A stretch of 64,000 nucleotides of DNA from Terfezia claveryi (lineage: Eukaryota > Ascomycota > Pezizomycetes > Pezizales > Pezizaceae), in assembly GCA_015179025.1 (NCBI GenBank), contig WHUX01000010.1, positions 62,001 to 126,000 on the forward strand. The letters are read 5' to 3'. Made by a program: the position numbers and the translations under genes. Below are positions 21,590 to 31,887 of the stretch, in pieces. Every line of letters begins with the position of its first letter. Position 1 is the stretch's first letter. Under the pieces are notes generated by a model. The model saw nothing but the letters and a program-made list of their open reading frames with translations. It was not told where the DNA came from and ran no database searches.

Positions 21590-24154
21590 TCACGCCCCCT
21601 TCGTTTCATGTTTCCCCCCTTCTCCAGCAATCAACTTCCCCCACCACTTCTCCAGCTTCTCCCTCAACTTCTCTGCCCGCCATTTTGCCCATTCCCACCA
21701 TGTCATGCTGGAGGGTTTATGGTCTAGATCGGGCTCGGGGTCTTCTTCACCTTTTTGCTCATCCCCATCTTTCCCCTCTTCCTCGCCTCCCTCATTATCC
21801 CCTACTTTCTGGCGGTTACTGCTGGGTGTCGGTACAACAATCACCGTTGCTATAACTGTAGCCGTGGGGTCGTCGACTTCAATCCGATTCTTTGTGGGGA
21901 GGGTAGCAGTAGATGCAGGGATGCCAGCCCTAGCCGATGTCGATGGTTTGGCGATTACTGGGCGGGTGGGGGTTGTAGTTGCAGAGGTACTAATGCCCGT
22001 GGACGAAGATGACTCTTCCTCCTCCTCCTTCAAATCCTCCTCGCTCAACACCTCCATCCCCTTAAACAAACTCTGCCCCTCCTTCCCCTTCCTGCCCGCA
22101 AACGTCCCATTATGCGGGCCAAGCACCTTCCTCGCTCCGTCCACTCCAAACATCAACTCACCCACAATCCCATACACCTCCCAGTTTCCAAACGGCTTCA
22201 CCTTCACCCCTTTAACCTCCTTTCCTTGTGCATCCAGCCTCCTCTCCAACTTGCCTCCAGCGTCCCCTCCAATCCCGATCCACTCCCTCCCCTCACCGTG
22301 CATTCCTCCCCCTCTAAATTCCGGCCCCCACCCTACAAACACTGCCCTCATCTCCCTCGCCAAATTATCATATCCATGCACGCCCTTCGGATGATATCCC
22401 CCTTCCGGCATATTATCTGGAGGATACTCATCCTTCGTAACAATCACCCAGCCAACGTCAGGGACGATCCAAATCGGCGCGATCCGTTCATTGTTGGAAA
22501 AATGCCATCGGGAGGGCATAGAGTGGAGTTTATGATAGACATTCCAAGGGACCCTATTTCCCCTGCTAGTCGCACGTGCATCATTCTCATCAAGCAGCGC
22601 TTTTAGCGCAGTGGGAGTATTGTGCGGCCAGGATTTATGGCGGGATTTTACCTCCTCCCAAAGTTTGGTCTCGTCGAGTCCGGACGCAAGACGGATGCCA
22701 GCGAGTGGCCAGCCTTCAATATTGGTGTTTTTGGACGTGTAGTTGTCGCCGAGGACGTCTTCGAGGTAGATTAGTTTTTCTGTTTGGGTTTTTGCCATGC
22801 CGTGGTCCGAGACGACGACGATATTGACAATGTCAGTTAGATTTCTGGCTTCGATGCCCAGGAGGAGGAGCTTAAACATGTCATCCACCTTCCTCAACTC
22901 CGCTCTCTCCTCGGGCGTGTCGGGTCCGAATTTATGCCCTATTGCGTCAAGGTTTGGAACGTATCCTAGGATGAGTTGAGGGCGGGAATCGAGGGGCAGG
23001 TCGAGCCAGGATAGGAGGCGGGCAGCTTTGGAGGCGAGGGGTTCTGCGCCGTTATAGGGGTCTACGATGCTAGGTGCCATTCGTTTTAAATTCTTCCCCT
23101 TTTGTTTTTTGAATTCATCTAAGCTGGAGACATAGGCTTCGGGGTGGTTGAGGTAAGTCTCGCTCCCGGGCCACATGTGGATCGCAGTTTTCACCCCATT
23201 CTCCTCTGCTACAGACCATATAGGACTCCCGCCGTACCAGAAGGGTTTTGTGGAGGAGGTTCGGTTGGTGTAGAAATATTCCTCTTGCGAGACTGGGTCG
23301 AAGAAGATGTTTCCTACTATCCCGTGAGACTCGGGGTAGAGGCCTGTGATGAGGGTCCAGTGGTTTGGGAAGGTAACGGAGGGGAAGGATGGCGTGAGGT
23401 ACGGGGTGGAGAGGCCAGAGTTGATGAAGGACTGGAGCGTGGGTGTGAGGCCGAGGGAGAGGTATGAGGCGCGGAAGCCGTCGAGGGAGATGAAGAGGGT
23501 GGTGGGGTGGTAGGTGTGGGATCCGTTGGTGAGGGGTGTGGCGTGGAAGGGAACTGTGTCCTCTTTGGCGGAGAGCCGGAGGGAGCCGTAGATTAACAGT
23601 ATGAGGAACACAAGTAGCCCGGCTGAGATTGCAAGCAGCCGGCGGAGGGAGGGTGTGCGTGGCCGTAGTTCTCGCAGGTTACTCTTTTCATCGACCCACC
23701 TCCGCCGGATCTCTTTGATTTCCTCATCTTCGCTTTCGGAGTCTTCATCTGCGGTGGAGTATTCCCCCGCACCACCGCCAATTCTCTCTTCGCTATCCTC
23801 CTGAGCTAGCCCAGGCCGCCTTTTTTTGCGACTACGCTTCCCAATGACTACGCCACCCTCACGACGGCTGAGGGAGCCGAACAAGCCGCTTGTTGAGAGG
23901 AGCCTTTCCCGCTCCTCTTCCTCCTTAAGGACGTCGAGGTCTTGGGGGGTAGTGCTGAGGCCGTCCCCATCGTCGTCGTCGTCGTGGTCACCGTCATCGC
24001 CGGAGGTGGATTCAAGATGGGAGGAGAAGGAGTTGTGGAGTGTATCGCCGGTGGGGACGGAGCTGTAGACGGGGAGGTCGCGGCCGTACGAGGTGTTTGA
24101 GAAGAGTGAGGAGGCGGGGGTGGCTTTGGGGCGGGGTTTGCGGGAGGGCGCCAT
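21590..24154 (-). CDS. Type II membrane nucleotide pyrophosphatase/phosphodiesterase (NPP family)
   Basis: Single-exon gene, 854 aa. Members hydrolyse nucleotide phosphodiester and pyrophosphate bonds outside the cell or in the vacuole and belong to the alkaline-phosphatase superfamily. A cytosolic tail of about 170 residues (acidic, with Ser and basic patches) is followed by one membrane anchor (about 173-194). The catalytic domain has a metal Asp in LFISLDGFRAS (D225) and the nucleophile Thr in PSFPSVTFPNHW (T261). Further metal ligands are D403 and H407 in NLDAIGHKFG, D450-H451 in VVSDHGM, and a His in YHPKGVHGYDN. The C-terminal 150 residues are Ser/Thr/Glu-rich, then Lys/Trp-rich. Yeast Npp1/Npp2 are the nearest named relatives by architecture. 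It is divergent from HACL1. Confidence 0.93.
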   Translation of the reverse strand: MAPSRKPRPKATPASSLFSNTSYGRDLPVYSSVPTGDTLHNSFSSHLESTSGDDGDHDDDDDGDGLSTTPQDLDVLKEEEERERLLSTSGLFGSLSRREGGVVIGKRSRKKRRPGLAQEDSEERIGGGAGEYSTADEDSESEDEEIKEIRRRWVDEKSNLRELRPRTPSLRRLLAISAGLLVFLILLIYGSLRLSAKEDTVPFHATPLTNGSHTYHPTTLFISLDGFRASYLSLGLTPTLQSFINSGLSTPYLTPSFPSVTFPNHWTLITGLYPESHGIVGNIFFDPVSQEEYFYTNRTSSTKPFWYGGSPIWSVAEENGVKTAIHMWPGSETYLNHPEAYVSSLDEFKKQKGKNLKRMAPSIVDPYNGAEPLASKAARLLSWLDLPLDSRPQLILGYVPNLDAIGHKFGPDTPEERAELRKVDDMFKLLLLGIEARNLTDIVNIVVVSDHGMAKTQTEKLIYLEDVLGDNYTSKNTNIEGWPLAGIRLASGLDETKLWEEVKSRHKSWPHNTPTALKALLDENDARATSRGNRVPWNVYHKLHSMPSRWHFSNNERIAPIWIVPDVGWVIVTKDEYPPDNMPEGGYHPKGVHGYDNLAREMRAVFVGWGPEFRGGGMHGEGREWIGIGGDAGGKLERRLDAQGKEVKGVKVKPFGNWEVYGIVGELMFGVDGARKVLGPHNGTFAGRKGKEGQSLFKGMEVLSEEDLKEEEEESSSSTGISTSATTTPTRPVIAKPSTSARAGIPASTATLPTKNRIEVDDPTATVIATVIVVPTPSSNRQKVGDNEGGEEEGKDGDEQKGEEDPEPDLDHKPSSMTWWEWAKWRAEKLREKLEKWWGKLIAGEGGKHETKGA

Positions 24155-24766
24155 TGCTGGGCGGGGGTATTTCCGGGCCTGATGTTACCTAGCTATGCAA
24201 GTATTAGTTTGGAGCAACCTGTGTGGGCCTGCTGCATGGCTGTGCATATGCGGTCTGCTTATTCAGCGGCATCCCGTACCCATAATCTGCATGAGACTAA
24301 TAATCCGGATTATGTATATCTCCGGACAGTCAACTGTCACTACAACCAGACTACAGTTTATATGGGAGGCTGTTCTCGTCATGGGAGGCGATCAACGTTC
24401 TCCTTAGTTGTACATTCTAAATAAATAAATAAATCATTCTATGCATAGCCCAAATATACATATATGCCTGCATACTTAGTATGCATATACACAGGTGTAG
24501 CTCTGGCGGAGCCGCTGAATAAGCAACTCGAGTATGCACAGCAGGTACTCTGTACGAATCTCGGGATGCCGACTTGATGCGTCCAATGCTCGCTGTCCCC
24601 ACGCACAATCCCGCAAGCTGCGCTGGATGGCATCCCTTGTCATATCCGCCGGGCCGGTATTGATTTCGTCAGAGCGCTGGAACTGTCGTCATAAACATAT
24701 GTAACATATGCCCATGCCCCGCCGATTGTCGCTCCATCCATCAATCGAATCCACCCTGCGGCCACT
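24155..24766. other. Divergent promoter region of NPP and HACL1
   Basis: About 610 bp with no supported gene. A short AAAT repeat lies at 24418-24434. Several pyrimidine-rich stretches precede the HACL1 start. Confidence 0.5.
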
Positions 24767-26716
24767 ATGCCCTCCCTCGCCGGTGCCCAGCTCATCGCGC
24801 AGACCCTCCTCTCGCTGCAGATCCCCATTGTCTTCGGCATCGTCGGCATCCCCATCATCGAGGTCGCCGAAGCGCTCATCGCCGCTGGAATCCGCTTTGT
24901 CGGCTTCCGCAACGAACAAGCCGCGTCCTACGCCGCCTCCGCATACGGGTACCTCACCGGGCGCCCTGGGGTGCTCCTCGTCGTCGGCGGCCCCGGGGTG
25001 GTCCACGCCCTCGCCGGCGTGCACGGAGCGCAGCAAAACCACTTCCCGCTCCTCCTTCTCTCCGGCTCAGCGCCGAGCTCACACCTCCCCACACGGGGGT
25101 CCTTCCAGACACTCTCGGCGACGGCGTTCCTCGCACCGCATACAAAGCTCGCGCTGCGGGCACCGACGCCAGCCCACCTCCCGCAGGTGATCCGCGAGGC
25201 GTACAGATCTGCTTTCTGGGGCCGCCCCGGCGCAGCGGCAGTCGAGATCAACGGGGACTACGTCACCCACGCCCTCACCCCCACGGAACTGCATACCCTC
25301 CTGTACGAGAATGGCGCCCTCGCAGTGCATCCCGTCCCCTCCCCCCCCCAGCCCTCAGGCTCGCGAGAGCGAGTCCGCGCCCTCGCACACCTCCTCATGC
25401 ACACCTCTCAGCGCCCGCTCATCGTCGTCGGAAAAGGCGCGGCATACTCCCGCTGCGAGGATATCCTCAACTACTTTATCTCTAGGACACATATCCCCTT
25501 TCTTCCCACCCCCATGGGCAAGGGTCTCCTCCCTCCCAACCACCCCCTCGATACATCCACCTCTCGATCGCTCGCCCTCCGGAAGGCAGACTTGGTGGTT
25601 CTTCTCGGTGCAAGGCTGAATTGGATACTGCATTTTGGCGCACAGCCGAAATTGGCCCCGGGGGTCACCGTCGCTAAAATCGATATATCCGCGGAGGAGC
25701 TCGGGAGGAATCTATCAATCCCTGGGGTCTCCCCCTCTGCGCAGGGCGAGGACCTGAGTATCGTGGGAGACTGCGGAGCAGTGTTGGTGCAGCTCATCGA
25801 GGAGCTTGACCTCGCAGGGTGGACTCCTCCCCCCCAAGCCACAAACCCGTGGATCAACGACCTATGTCTCGCTAGCTCCCGCAGCATCGCAAAGCTAGCC
25901 CCCAAACTGACCACCCCCACCCCAGCGGGGAAAAAGCTAACATACCATCGAACGTTCCACCTCCTACAAAAAGCCTTTGCGGAACTATCTGGTGGAGATA
26001 GTGGTGGGGAGGGTACGCACTGGGCAGACAATTGCGTGATCATCTCCGAAGGCGCCAACACAATGGACATCTCCCGGACCATCTTCCCCTCCTCCCTTCC
26101 CCGGCAACGTCTCGACGCAGGCACCGACGCAACCATGGGCGTAGGGCTGGGATACGCAATTGCCGCTTGGTGCGCGTATAACCTGCCCCCGTCCACGGGT
26201 GTAGAGAAGACACCGCTCTTGGGCGTGCCAAAGAGGAAAAAAATAATCGCCATAGAAGGAGACAGTGCCTTTGGCTTTTCTGCGATGGAAGTTGAGACGA
26301 TGGCTAGGTACAGAATGGATATAATCGTCATTGTGGTCAACAACGGCGGTGTCTACAGAGGGATTGAATACGGTAGTAATAGTCCCACGGAAACGCATCT
26401 ACCAAAGTGGGAAGAGGACCCACGCAGGGCGGAGTTGGCGCTCCCGACAACAGCGCTGAGCTATCACACGGACTATGCTACCATGGCGGAGGGCCTGGGC
26501 GCAAAGGGGGTGAGGGTGCGCGGGAGGGGGGATGGGAGTAGTGCTGTCGGGGGCGTGGAGGGGGAGTTGGTCAGAGGGGTGAGGAGGGCGTGGGAGGCGA
26601 GTGAGGAGGGGGTAGCAGGAGGGAGGGCGCCAGTGCTTCTGGATGTGGAAATTGAGAGTGGAGAGGACAAGGAGCTGGTTTTTGCGTGGCTGGGGGGCGA
26701 GAGGGCGAAGTTGTAG
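24767..26716 (+). CDS. HACL1: 2-hydroxyacyl-CoA lyase (thiamine diphosphate enzyme), peroxisomal
   Basis: Cleaves 2-hydroxyacyl-CoA to formyl-CoA and an aldehyde one carbon shorter, the lyase step of peroxisomal alpha-oxidation. The close relative oxalyl-CoA decarboxylase cannot be fully excluded. Single exon, 649 aa. The N-terminal PYR domain has the catalytic Glu in GFRNEQAASYAASAYGYLTG (E50) and GGPGVVHALAGV. The central domain follows (PLIVVGKGAAY; VLLGARLNW). The PP domain has DATMGVGLGYAIAA and the ThDP/Mg motif GDSAFGFSAMEVETMARY...VNNGGVYRG. The C-terminus is Ala-Lys-Leu, an accepted PTS1 peroxisomal signal. The protein is somewhat longer than the human enzyme, owing to a Gly/Arg-rich insert near 26500-26600. 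The 5' half is very C-rich and the 3' end very G-rich. Confidence 0.92.
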   Translation: MPSLAGAQLIAQTLLSLQIPIVFGIVGIPIIEVAEALIAAGIRFVGFRNEQAASYAASAYGYLTGRPGVLLVVGGPGVVHALAGVHGAQQNHFPLLLLSGSAPSSHLPTRGSFQTLSATAFLAPHTKLALRAPTPAHLPQVIREAYRSAFWGRPGAAAVEINGDYVTHALTPTELHTLLYENGALAVHPVPSPPQPSGSRERVRALAHLLMHTSQRPLIVVGKGAAYSRCEDILNYFISRTHIPFLPTPMGKGLLPPNHPLDTSTSRSLALRKADLVVLLGARLNWILHFGAQPKLAPGVTVAKIDISAEELGRNLSIPGVSPSAQGEDLSIVGDCGAVLVQLIEELDLAGWTPPPQATNPWINDLCLASSRSIAKLAPKLTTPTPAGKKLTYHRTFHLLQKAFAELSGGDSGGEGTHWADNCVIISEGANTMDISRTIFPSSLPRQRLDAGTDATMGVGLGYAIAAWCAYNLPPSTGVEKTPLLGVPKRKKIIAIEGDSAFGFSAMEVETMARYRMDIIVIVVNNGGVYRGIEYGSNSPTETHLPKWEEDPRRAELALPTTALSYHTDYATMAEGLGAKGVRVRGRGDGSSAVGGVEGELVRGVRRAWEASEEGVAGGRAPVLLDVEIESGEDKELVFAWLGGERAKL

Positions 26717-27926
26717 TCTTTAGGTGTGGAAGGGTGGGTTTGTCGGTGAGTATATATATGTGTGTATGTACTTAATCTATGGGTTGTTTTTTATTCCTAG
26801 CGGGAGAGAGGGGAGAGGGGGAGGGAGGGGGGAGGCAGAGGGGAAAGGGGAGAGGGGGCTTGAATAATCTCCTTTCTTTATGAAGTAAAAATAAATTTTC
26901 AAATTGTGACGCATTCAGGGTAATAACTTGAAACTTTATTTACGCATACAGTTCCATCAATAATTCATGTGGTGAGTTTACTGTACCTTGCAACAACAAA
27001 TATATATATATGTGGGTTAAGAAGTGTTGGTGTTAGTTGTTAGTGTTGTTAGTATTCGAGGTATTTTTTAAAAATAAATAAATAAATAAAAAAAGAAAGC
27101 AAGAAAGAAAAAAAGCCCTTTCGTTTAAGTTTTGCTAAAAACCTTTCTAAGAAATATATATATTTTTCTAAAACAAAAAAAACAAAACAGATACAACGTT
27201 GCAATTAAGACTGTAATATTAGACACTTGTAATATTATTAGCAAGCAGACTTGTCTAACACAACCAATACAATCAATACAATCAATACAATCAATTAAAA
27301 AAAATACATAACAAGTAAGTAATATGAATCTATAGCATTAGACCAAGAGTATGATCTATAAATCAATCAATCTACCCCTCTATATTCACATCCACCAATA
27401 CATTATACATTTATATATTCTGAAAGCAAAGAAGAGAAGTATTGTAATTGATCCAGAACGCCAGCGACCAATCTAGTTTTCACAACACAACACCTTTCTG
27501 TCTGTATACAACTGCAACATAACAGGGGATAGATATCCAGTACAATAACAACTTCAGGGTAAACAGAATTCTCTATACCCATCCAACTCCCTTTTCCCAC
27601 ACCATACCCGTACCCAAACCCATACCATACACAATTCAAATTCAAATTACTATATCCCTTACTCCACTCCCTAGCCCGCACATAGGTGGGGGGGCTTGGT
27701 TTTACTTCATATTCTCCATGATCTACCAAAGAACATTGTTAACTCCATAAATACCAATCGTTGGAAGATTCTAAGTCGGAAAATCTGAGTTGTAACATAT
27801 CTCAACAACCCCAGCAACAAATTGAAAAAAAAAAAAAGGAATAAGAAAATCTATAGTATACTGATAAAAAAACCGATACGCTTAAAAAAGGCAATATATA
27901 ACCCCGTTCCCCCCTCCCCCCCAACA
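26717..27926. repeat. Intergenic AT-rich DNA with microsatellites (HACL1 to ILV1, convergent)
   Basis: No gene seen. It holds a G-rich purine tract (26800-26860, GGGAGAGGGGGAGGG type), a (TA)n stretch at 26999-27011, an (AAAT)n array near 27074-27091, a CAATACAAT-type repeat near 27263-27297, and A/T homopolymers. Confidence 0.65.
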
Positions 27927-29624
27927 CTACCTCATAAACTCCAGATAGACCGGATTCTCCGTCTCATCCACCCACGTATACTTCAACTCCTTCAGGAACC
28001 TCTCTAGGCCCTCTCTCTCCCCCCCAGGGACCTGAATCCCCGCCAAAATCTTTCCCAAATCACCCCCCATATTCCTATAATGGAACATACTAATATTAAA
28101 CCCCTCAGGTCTCAGTCCCCCCAGAAACTTTGCCAGCGCGCCCGGTCTCTCTGGAAACTCAAATCTGTAGAGCCTCTCGTCGGGGACTTTACTTCTTCCA
28201 CCAACCAGGTATCGTGCGTGAGACTTTGCAAATTCGTTATCGGAGATATCAGTTGCTTGCATGTCGAGGGCTGCGAGGGCGGAGATTAGTTGTGGTATTT
28301 CTAGCGTGCGGCTCGTCACGGTGATCGACATGTAGATGTTTGCGCGGGAGGGGGTGGATGCAGAGTAGCGATATGAGAATTCAGTGATGGACCGCGGCAG
28401 GATTTGTTGTATGAGGGTGTAGAAGGTCCCAGGGCGCTCGGGGATGTTGACGCTGAGGAGGACTTCGTGGCCTTCACCGAGACGCGCACGCTCGGCGATG
28501 AACCGGAGCCGGTCAAAGTCCATGTTTGCACCGCTGAGGACGGCGCAGTAGCTAGGTTGGCAACGGGTGGGTGTGGTGGAGTGTGTTTTGTGTGGGGGGT
28601 TGTTGACGACGTATTTTTTTAGCCCAGCGAGGGCGAGTGCACCAGCGGGCTCGACAATGGATCTGGTATCGAGGAAGACGTCCTTGATTGCGGCACAAAT
28701 CTCGTCAGTGGTGACTTGCACGACTTCGTCAACGCACTCTGTGCAAAGCCGGTATGTCTCTTCACCGACAATCTTTACTGCTGCACCGTCGGCAAAGAGC
28801 CCAACCTCCTTCAGCGTGATTCGTTCTTTCTTCTCCAAACTCTGCGCCATGGCATTTGCGTCGTAAGTCTCCACCCCAATGACCTTGACATGCGGGGCAA
28901 TGCGTTTAATATACACCCCAATCCCCGCAATCAGTCCCCCACCTCCAATACAGCAAAACACCGCCATTAGGTCCTGGAGGTTACACTGTCTGAGAATCTC
29001 CATCGCGATAGTCCCCTGACCCGCAATCACATATGGATCATCAAAGGGACTAATATTCGACAACCCATGTTTCACCTCACGGCGCTTACACTCCTCCTTC
29101 GCCTCATCAAAGTCCTGGCCAAAAAGGACTACATTTCCCCCCAGCCGCGCGACATTCATATGTTTAATCTCTGGCGTCCCAAGGGGCATGATGATCGTCG
29201 CTGGGATCCTCAAGTGCTTCGCACTGAATGCTACGCCTTGCGCGTGGTTCCCCGCAGAGCACGCAATCACCCCCTTCCACCGCTCCTCCTCGGATAGATG
29301 TGCCATTTTGTTGTACGCCCCACGCAGCTTGAATGAGAACACTGGCTGTAGGTCTTCGCGTTTGAGCAGGACTTTGCACCCGAGTCGAGAGGAGAGGTTG
29401 AGCGCCGGGCTGACGGGGGTTTCGGTGATGATATCGTAGACCCGTGATGTGAGGATGAGTCGGAGATAGTCGGGGTGGCCGGAGGGGAGGAGGAATTCGG
29501 GAGGGACGGAACAGGAGGCGGTGGCGCCATTGGAAGAGGTTTGGGGGGGGTTGGAGCTGTAGGCGGTGAGGGAAGAGGCGGTGAGTTGTGAAACGGGGAC
29601 CGGGAGGTCTGATTCGGATGGCAT
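27927..29624 (-). CDS. ILV1: Threonine dehydratase (isoleucine biosynthesis)
   Basis: PLP enzyme that deaminates threonine to 2-oxobutanoate, the first committed step to isoleucine, normally in mitochondria. Single exon, 565 aa. The PLP lysine is in [13 protein letters not shown] (K99), and the phosphate-binding loops are SAGNHAQG (123-130) and [11 protein letters not shown] (about 225-234). Two C-terminal ACT-like regulatory domains follow ([14 protein letters not shown] and [14 protein letters not shown]), the allosteric module for isoleucine and valine. The N-terminus is Ser/Thr-rich, with few basic residues for a presequence, so either the start lies upstream or targeting is weak. TGACTC at 29804-29809, about 180 bp upstream, is the core of the Gcn4/CpcA site, fitting general amino acid control. 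That is a short motif and only suggestive. Confidence 0.95.
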   Translation of the reverse strand: MPSESDLPVPVSQLTASSLTAYSSNPPQTSSNGATASCSVPPEFLLPSGHPDYLRLILTSRVYDIITETPVSPALNLSSRLGCKVLLKREDLQPVFSFKLRGAYNKMAHLSEEERWKGVIACSAGNHAQGVAFSAKHLRIPATIIMPLGTPEIKHMNVARLGGNVVLFGQDFDEAKEECKRREVKHGLSNISPFDDPYVIAGQGTIAMEILRQCNLQDLMAVFCCIGGGGLIAGIGVYIKRIAPHVKVIGVETYDANAMAQSLEKKERITLKEVGLFADGAAVKIVGEETYRLCTECVDEVVQVTTDEICAAIKDVFLDTRSIVEPAGALALAGLKKYVVNNPPHKTHSTTPTRCQPSYCAVLSGANMDFDRLRFIAERARLGEGHEVLLSVNIPERPGTFYTLIQQILPRSITEFSYRYSASTPSRANIYMSITVTSRTLEIPQLISALAALDMQATDISDNEFAKSHARYLVGGRSKVPDERLYRFEFPERPGALAKFLGGLRPEGFNISMFHYRNMGGDLGKILAGIQVPGGEREGLERFLKELKYTWVDETENPVYLEFMR

Positions 29625-30065
29625 AGTGGGAGGCCGAGCGGTGTGTTTGGCGGTATAGGTGTTCGATGCTCAGGGAGATGTCGCGATGTCGCGATGAGGG
29701 ACTGAGGGGCCTGGACTGTTGGCTGTGGCCCGGCGCGCAATTGTTGTAGAGATAGAGCTGTAGTGGGGCTACGGCGGGGCAGTGGGGATGCCAAGACTTG
29801 CAATGACTCGTAGTTTTTTTTCCAGCGAGCGAGACCCTTACCCTGAACCTTCTGCCCGGTAGCTGTACATTGCAATAGAGCTTTTAGAGAGCTCCAGCAG
29901 CCTGCTCTAGATCTATATAGAATAGGTATGTCCCCCAACTACTGCCCAGCCTCAGGATTCCCCTCTATAAATTCCCAAGCTCATCACCATCCCTATGCTC
30001 AATGCCCTCTTCTAACAAAAAAAATCAACAGCTCAGAAAATCAAGCAAAAAAAAAACCCACATCC
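29625..30065. other. Intergenic between FPGS 3' end and ILV1 start
   Basis: About 440 bp. It is the ILV1 upstream region with a TGACTC element (29804-29809, plus strand). I see no gene. Confidence 0.5.
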
Positions 30066-31887
30066 CTACTGCCCCACCCCATTCTCATCAAGCACCTCCA
30101 GCACCCCGCCTACTAGATGCAAGCTACCCGTACACAGCACCACCCCCTCCACTCCATCTTCCCCAACAACGTTCCTAATCTTCTCCACCGCCTCCTCAAT
30201 ACTCGCACAAACCCACCTCTTCGCCCCTTCCATCCCAGAATCCAGCACTCCCCACTCCCGCTCCAACTCCCTCTGCACAGTGAGATTATCCACATCACTA
30301 GTCGAGGTTCCGTTCGAGACAAGGTCGGCAGAATATCCTGTTCGGCGAGTAACGTTCGTTGTAAAAATGACATGTGTAAAGAACGGATGGGTTGATACCA
30401 AGGTTGTTGTTAGCGTCGAATGTAGAGTTTTAAGCAGGGCGGTTGCATTGCGGGTTTGTTGGTTGAAGAGAAGGATCCTGATTCGATTACTCCCACTTTC
30501 CCCATTATCACCTTTTGACTGTTGTGATATCTCGCCTTCCCTCTCTGCAAACCACCTCCCCGCGGCCTCCAAGGAATCCTCCGTATGCGCCCCATCAAGA
30601 CACCACACCAGCCTCCCACCCCCCAACCTCCCATCCTCCAAAACCTGACACCTCCCTGGCCACACCGTCTCCCTCAGCCCCTTACTCACCAGCTCCGGCA
30701 ACTCCTTTTTCCCAAGATGCGTTTTCGCATAATCAACCTCTCCCGCCGTAATTACCCTTAACGCCTCACTCGCAACTGCCACCGCAAGCGCCGCATTCCC
30801 CCGTTGAAACCCCCCCTGCAACCCCAACTTTGTATCTGGAAATAACACCTCCTCCTCCTTCACCCACCTCACTTTCCCCCCCAATACGTCCCTCTCCTTC
30901 GCTCTACTCTCCAATACATCAATCGCCCCATCAGGCTGCGTAGCACTAAACGCTGCACTCCCAGATTTGAATATCCCAGCTTTATGCCAGGAAATCTCCC
31001 CCAACGTCTCTCCCAGTACAGCAACATGATCGATGCCCAACCTCGCGACCCCCGTACAAACCGGCTGCTCGACTATATTCGTCGAGTCAAATTCCCCCCC
31101 AATCCCCACCTCAAGCACCACTGCACCCACCCCTTCACTGACAAAAACATGAAATGCCATCAGCGTCAAGAACCTGAAATACATCGGCCTAACAACACCC
31201 CCTACATCCTCCGTGCCCCTCTCCTCCGCCGCATGCCCTAGCCTATCCCAAACATCCCAGAAGTACCTAGCGAAGAGATCTCGCGAAATGGGCTCGTTGT
31301 TGATGCGTATTCGCTCGCGTACGCTGCGCAGGTGCGGCGAGGTGTATAACCCTACCTTCTGCCTATTGGCAGGGAGGAGGTGGGCGTGGGAGGTGAGGAT
31401 AGAGGAGATGAATGCACAGGTGGATCCTTTACCTTTCGTGCCGGAGATGTGGATGAGGTTGAGAGGATTGAGGTCGGACGGGCAGTAGCCGATTCGGGAG
31501 AGGTAGCTGCGCATTTCGACGAGGGAAAGTTCATTGAGTTTGCGCCCGGAGGCGCGGATGGCGGCGAGGATGGAGGCATTGGACTGAAGGGTGTTGAGAG
31601 CGTTGACGGCGTCCTGGGTACGTTAGTGGCTGTAGACGGGGGGAATTGGAGTGTGGGGCAGCTTGCATGGCAAGCAGACGGACCTCGTACGTGCGCCCCT
31701 CCGTCACCGCTGGGGGGTTTGCTGTGGTCGTCGACATGGAGAAAAAGGATTTGAGAGTGATTGGTAGTTGAGTGAGGTGCTGGTAGGGGGAATATATAAA
31801 TGTAGAGAGAATTGGTCGGTAGTGGGTACCGCCAGAAGTAACCAATTGAATGCAGAGAAGTGGGCACCGTCGGAGGGCTGAGGACAT
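30066..31887 (-). CDS. MET7: Folylpolyglutamate synthase, with two possible starts (mitochondrial and cytosolic)
   Basis: Adds glutamates to folates so that they are retained and used by one-carbon enzymes. Exon 1 is 31887-31684 and exon 2 is 31613-30066. The ATP-binding loop is HISGTKGKGSTCAFI, followed by GLYTSPHLRSVRERIRIN, VLEVGIGGEFDSTNIV and GIDHVAVLGETLGEISWHKAGIFK. A C-terminal Mur-ligase-like domain ends VVLCTGSLHLVGGVLE. Translation from the ATG at 31887 gives 583 aa with an Arg/Ser/Thr-rich leader (MSSALRRCPLLCIQ). Translation from the in-frame ATG at 31737 (MSTTTANPP) gives 533 aa without it. Vertebrate FPGS makes mitochondrial and cytosolic forms in just this way; here it is inferred. 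The product supplies the folate pool used by the thymidylate synthase at 42.8 kb. Confidence 0.94.
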
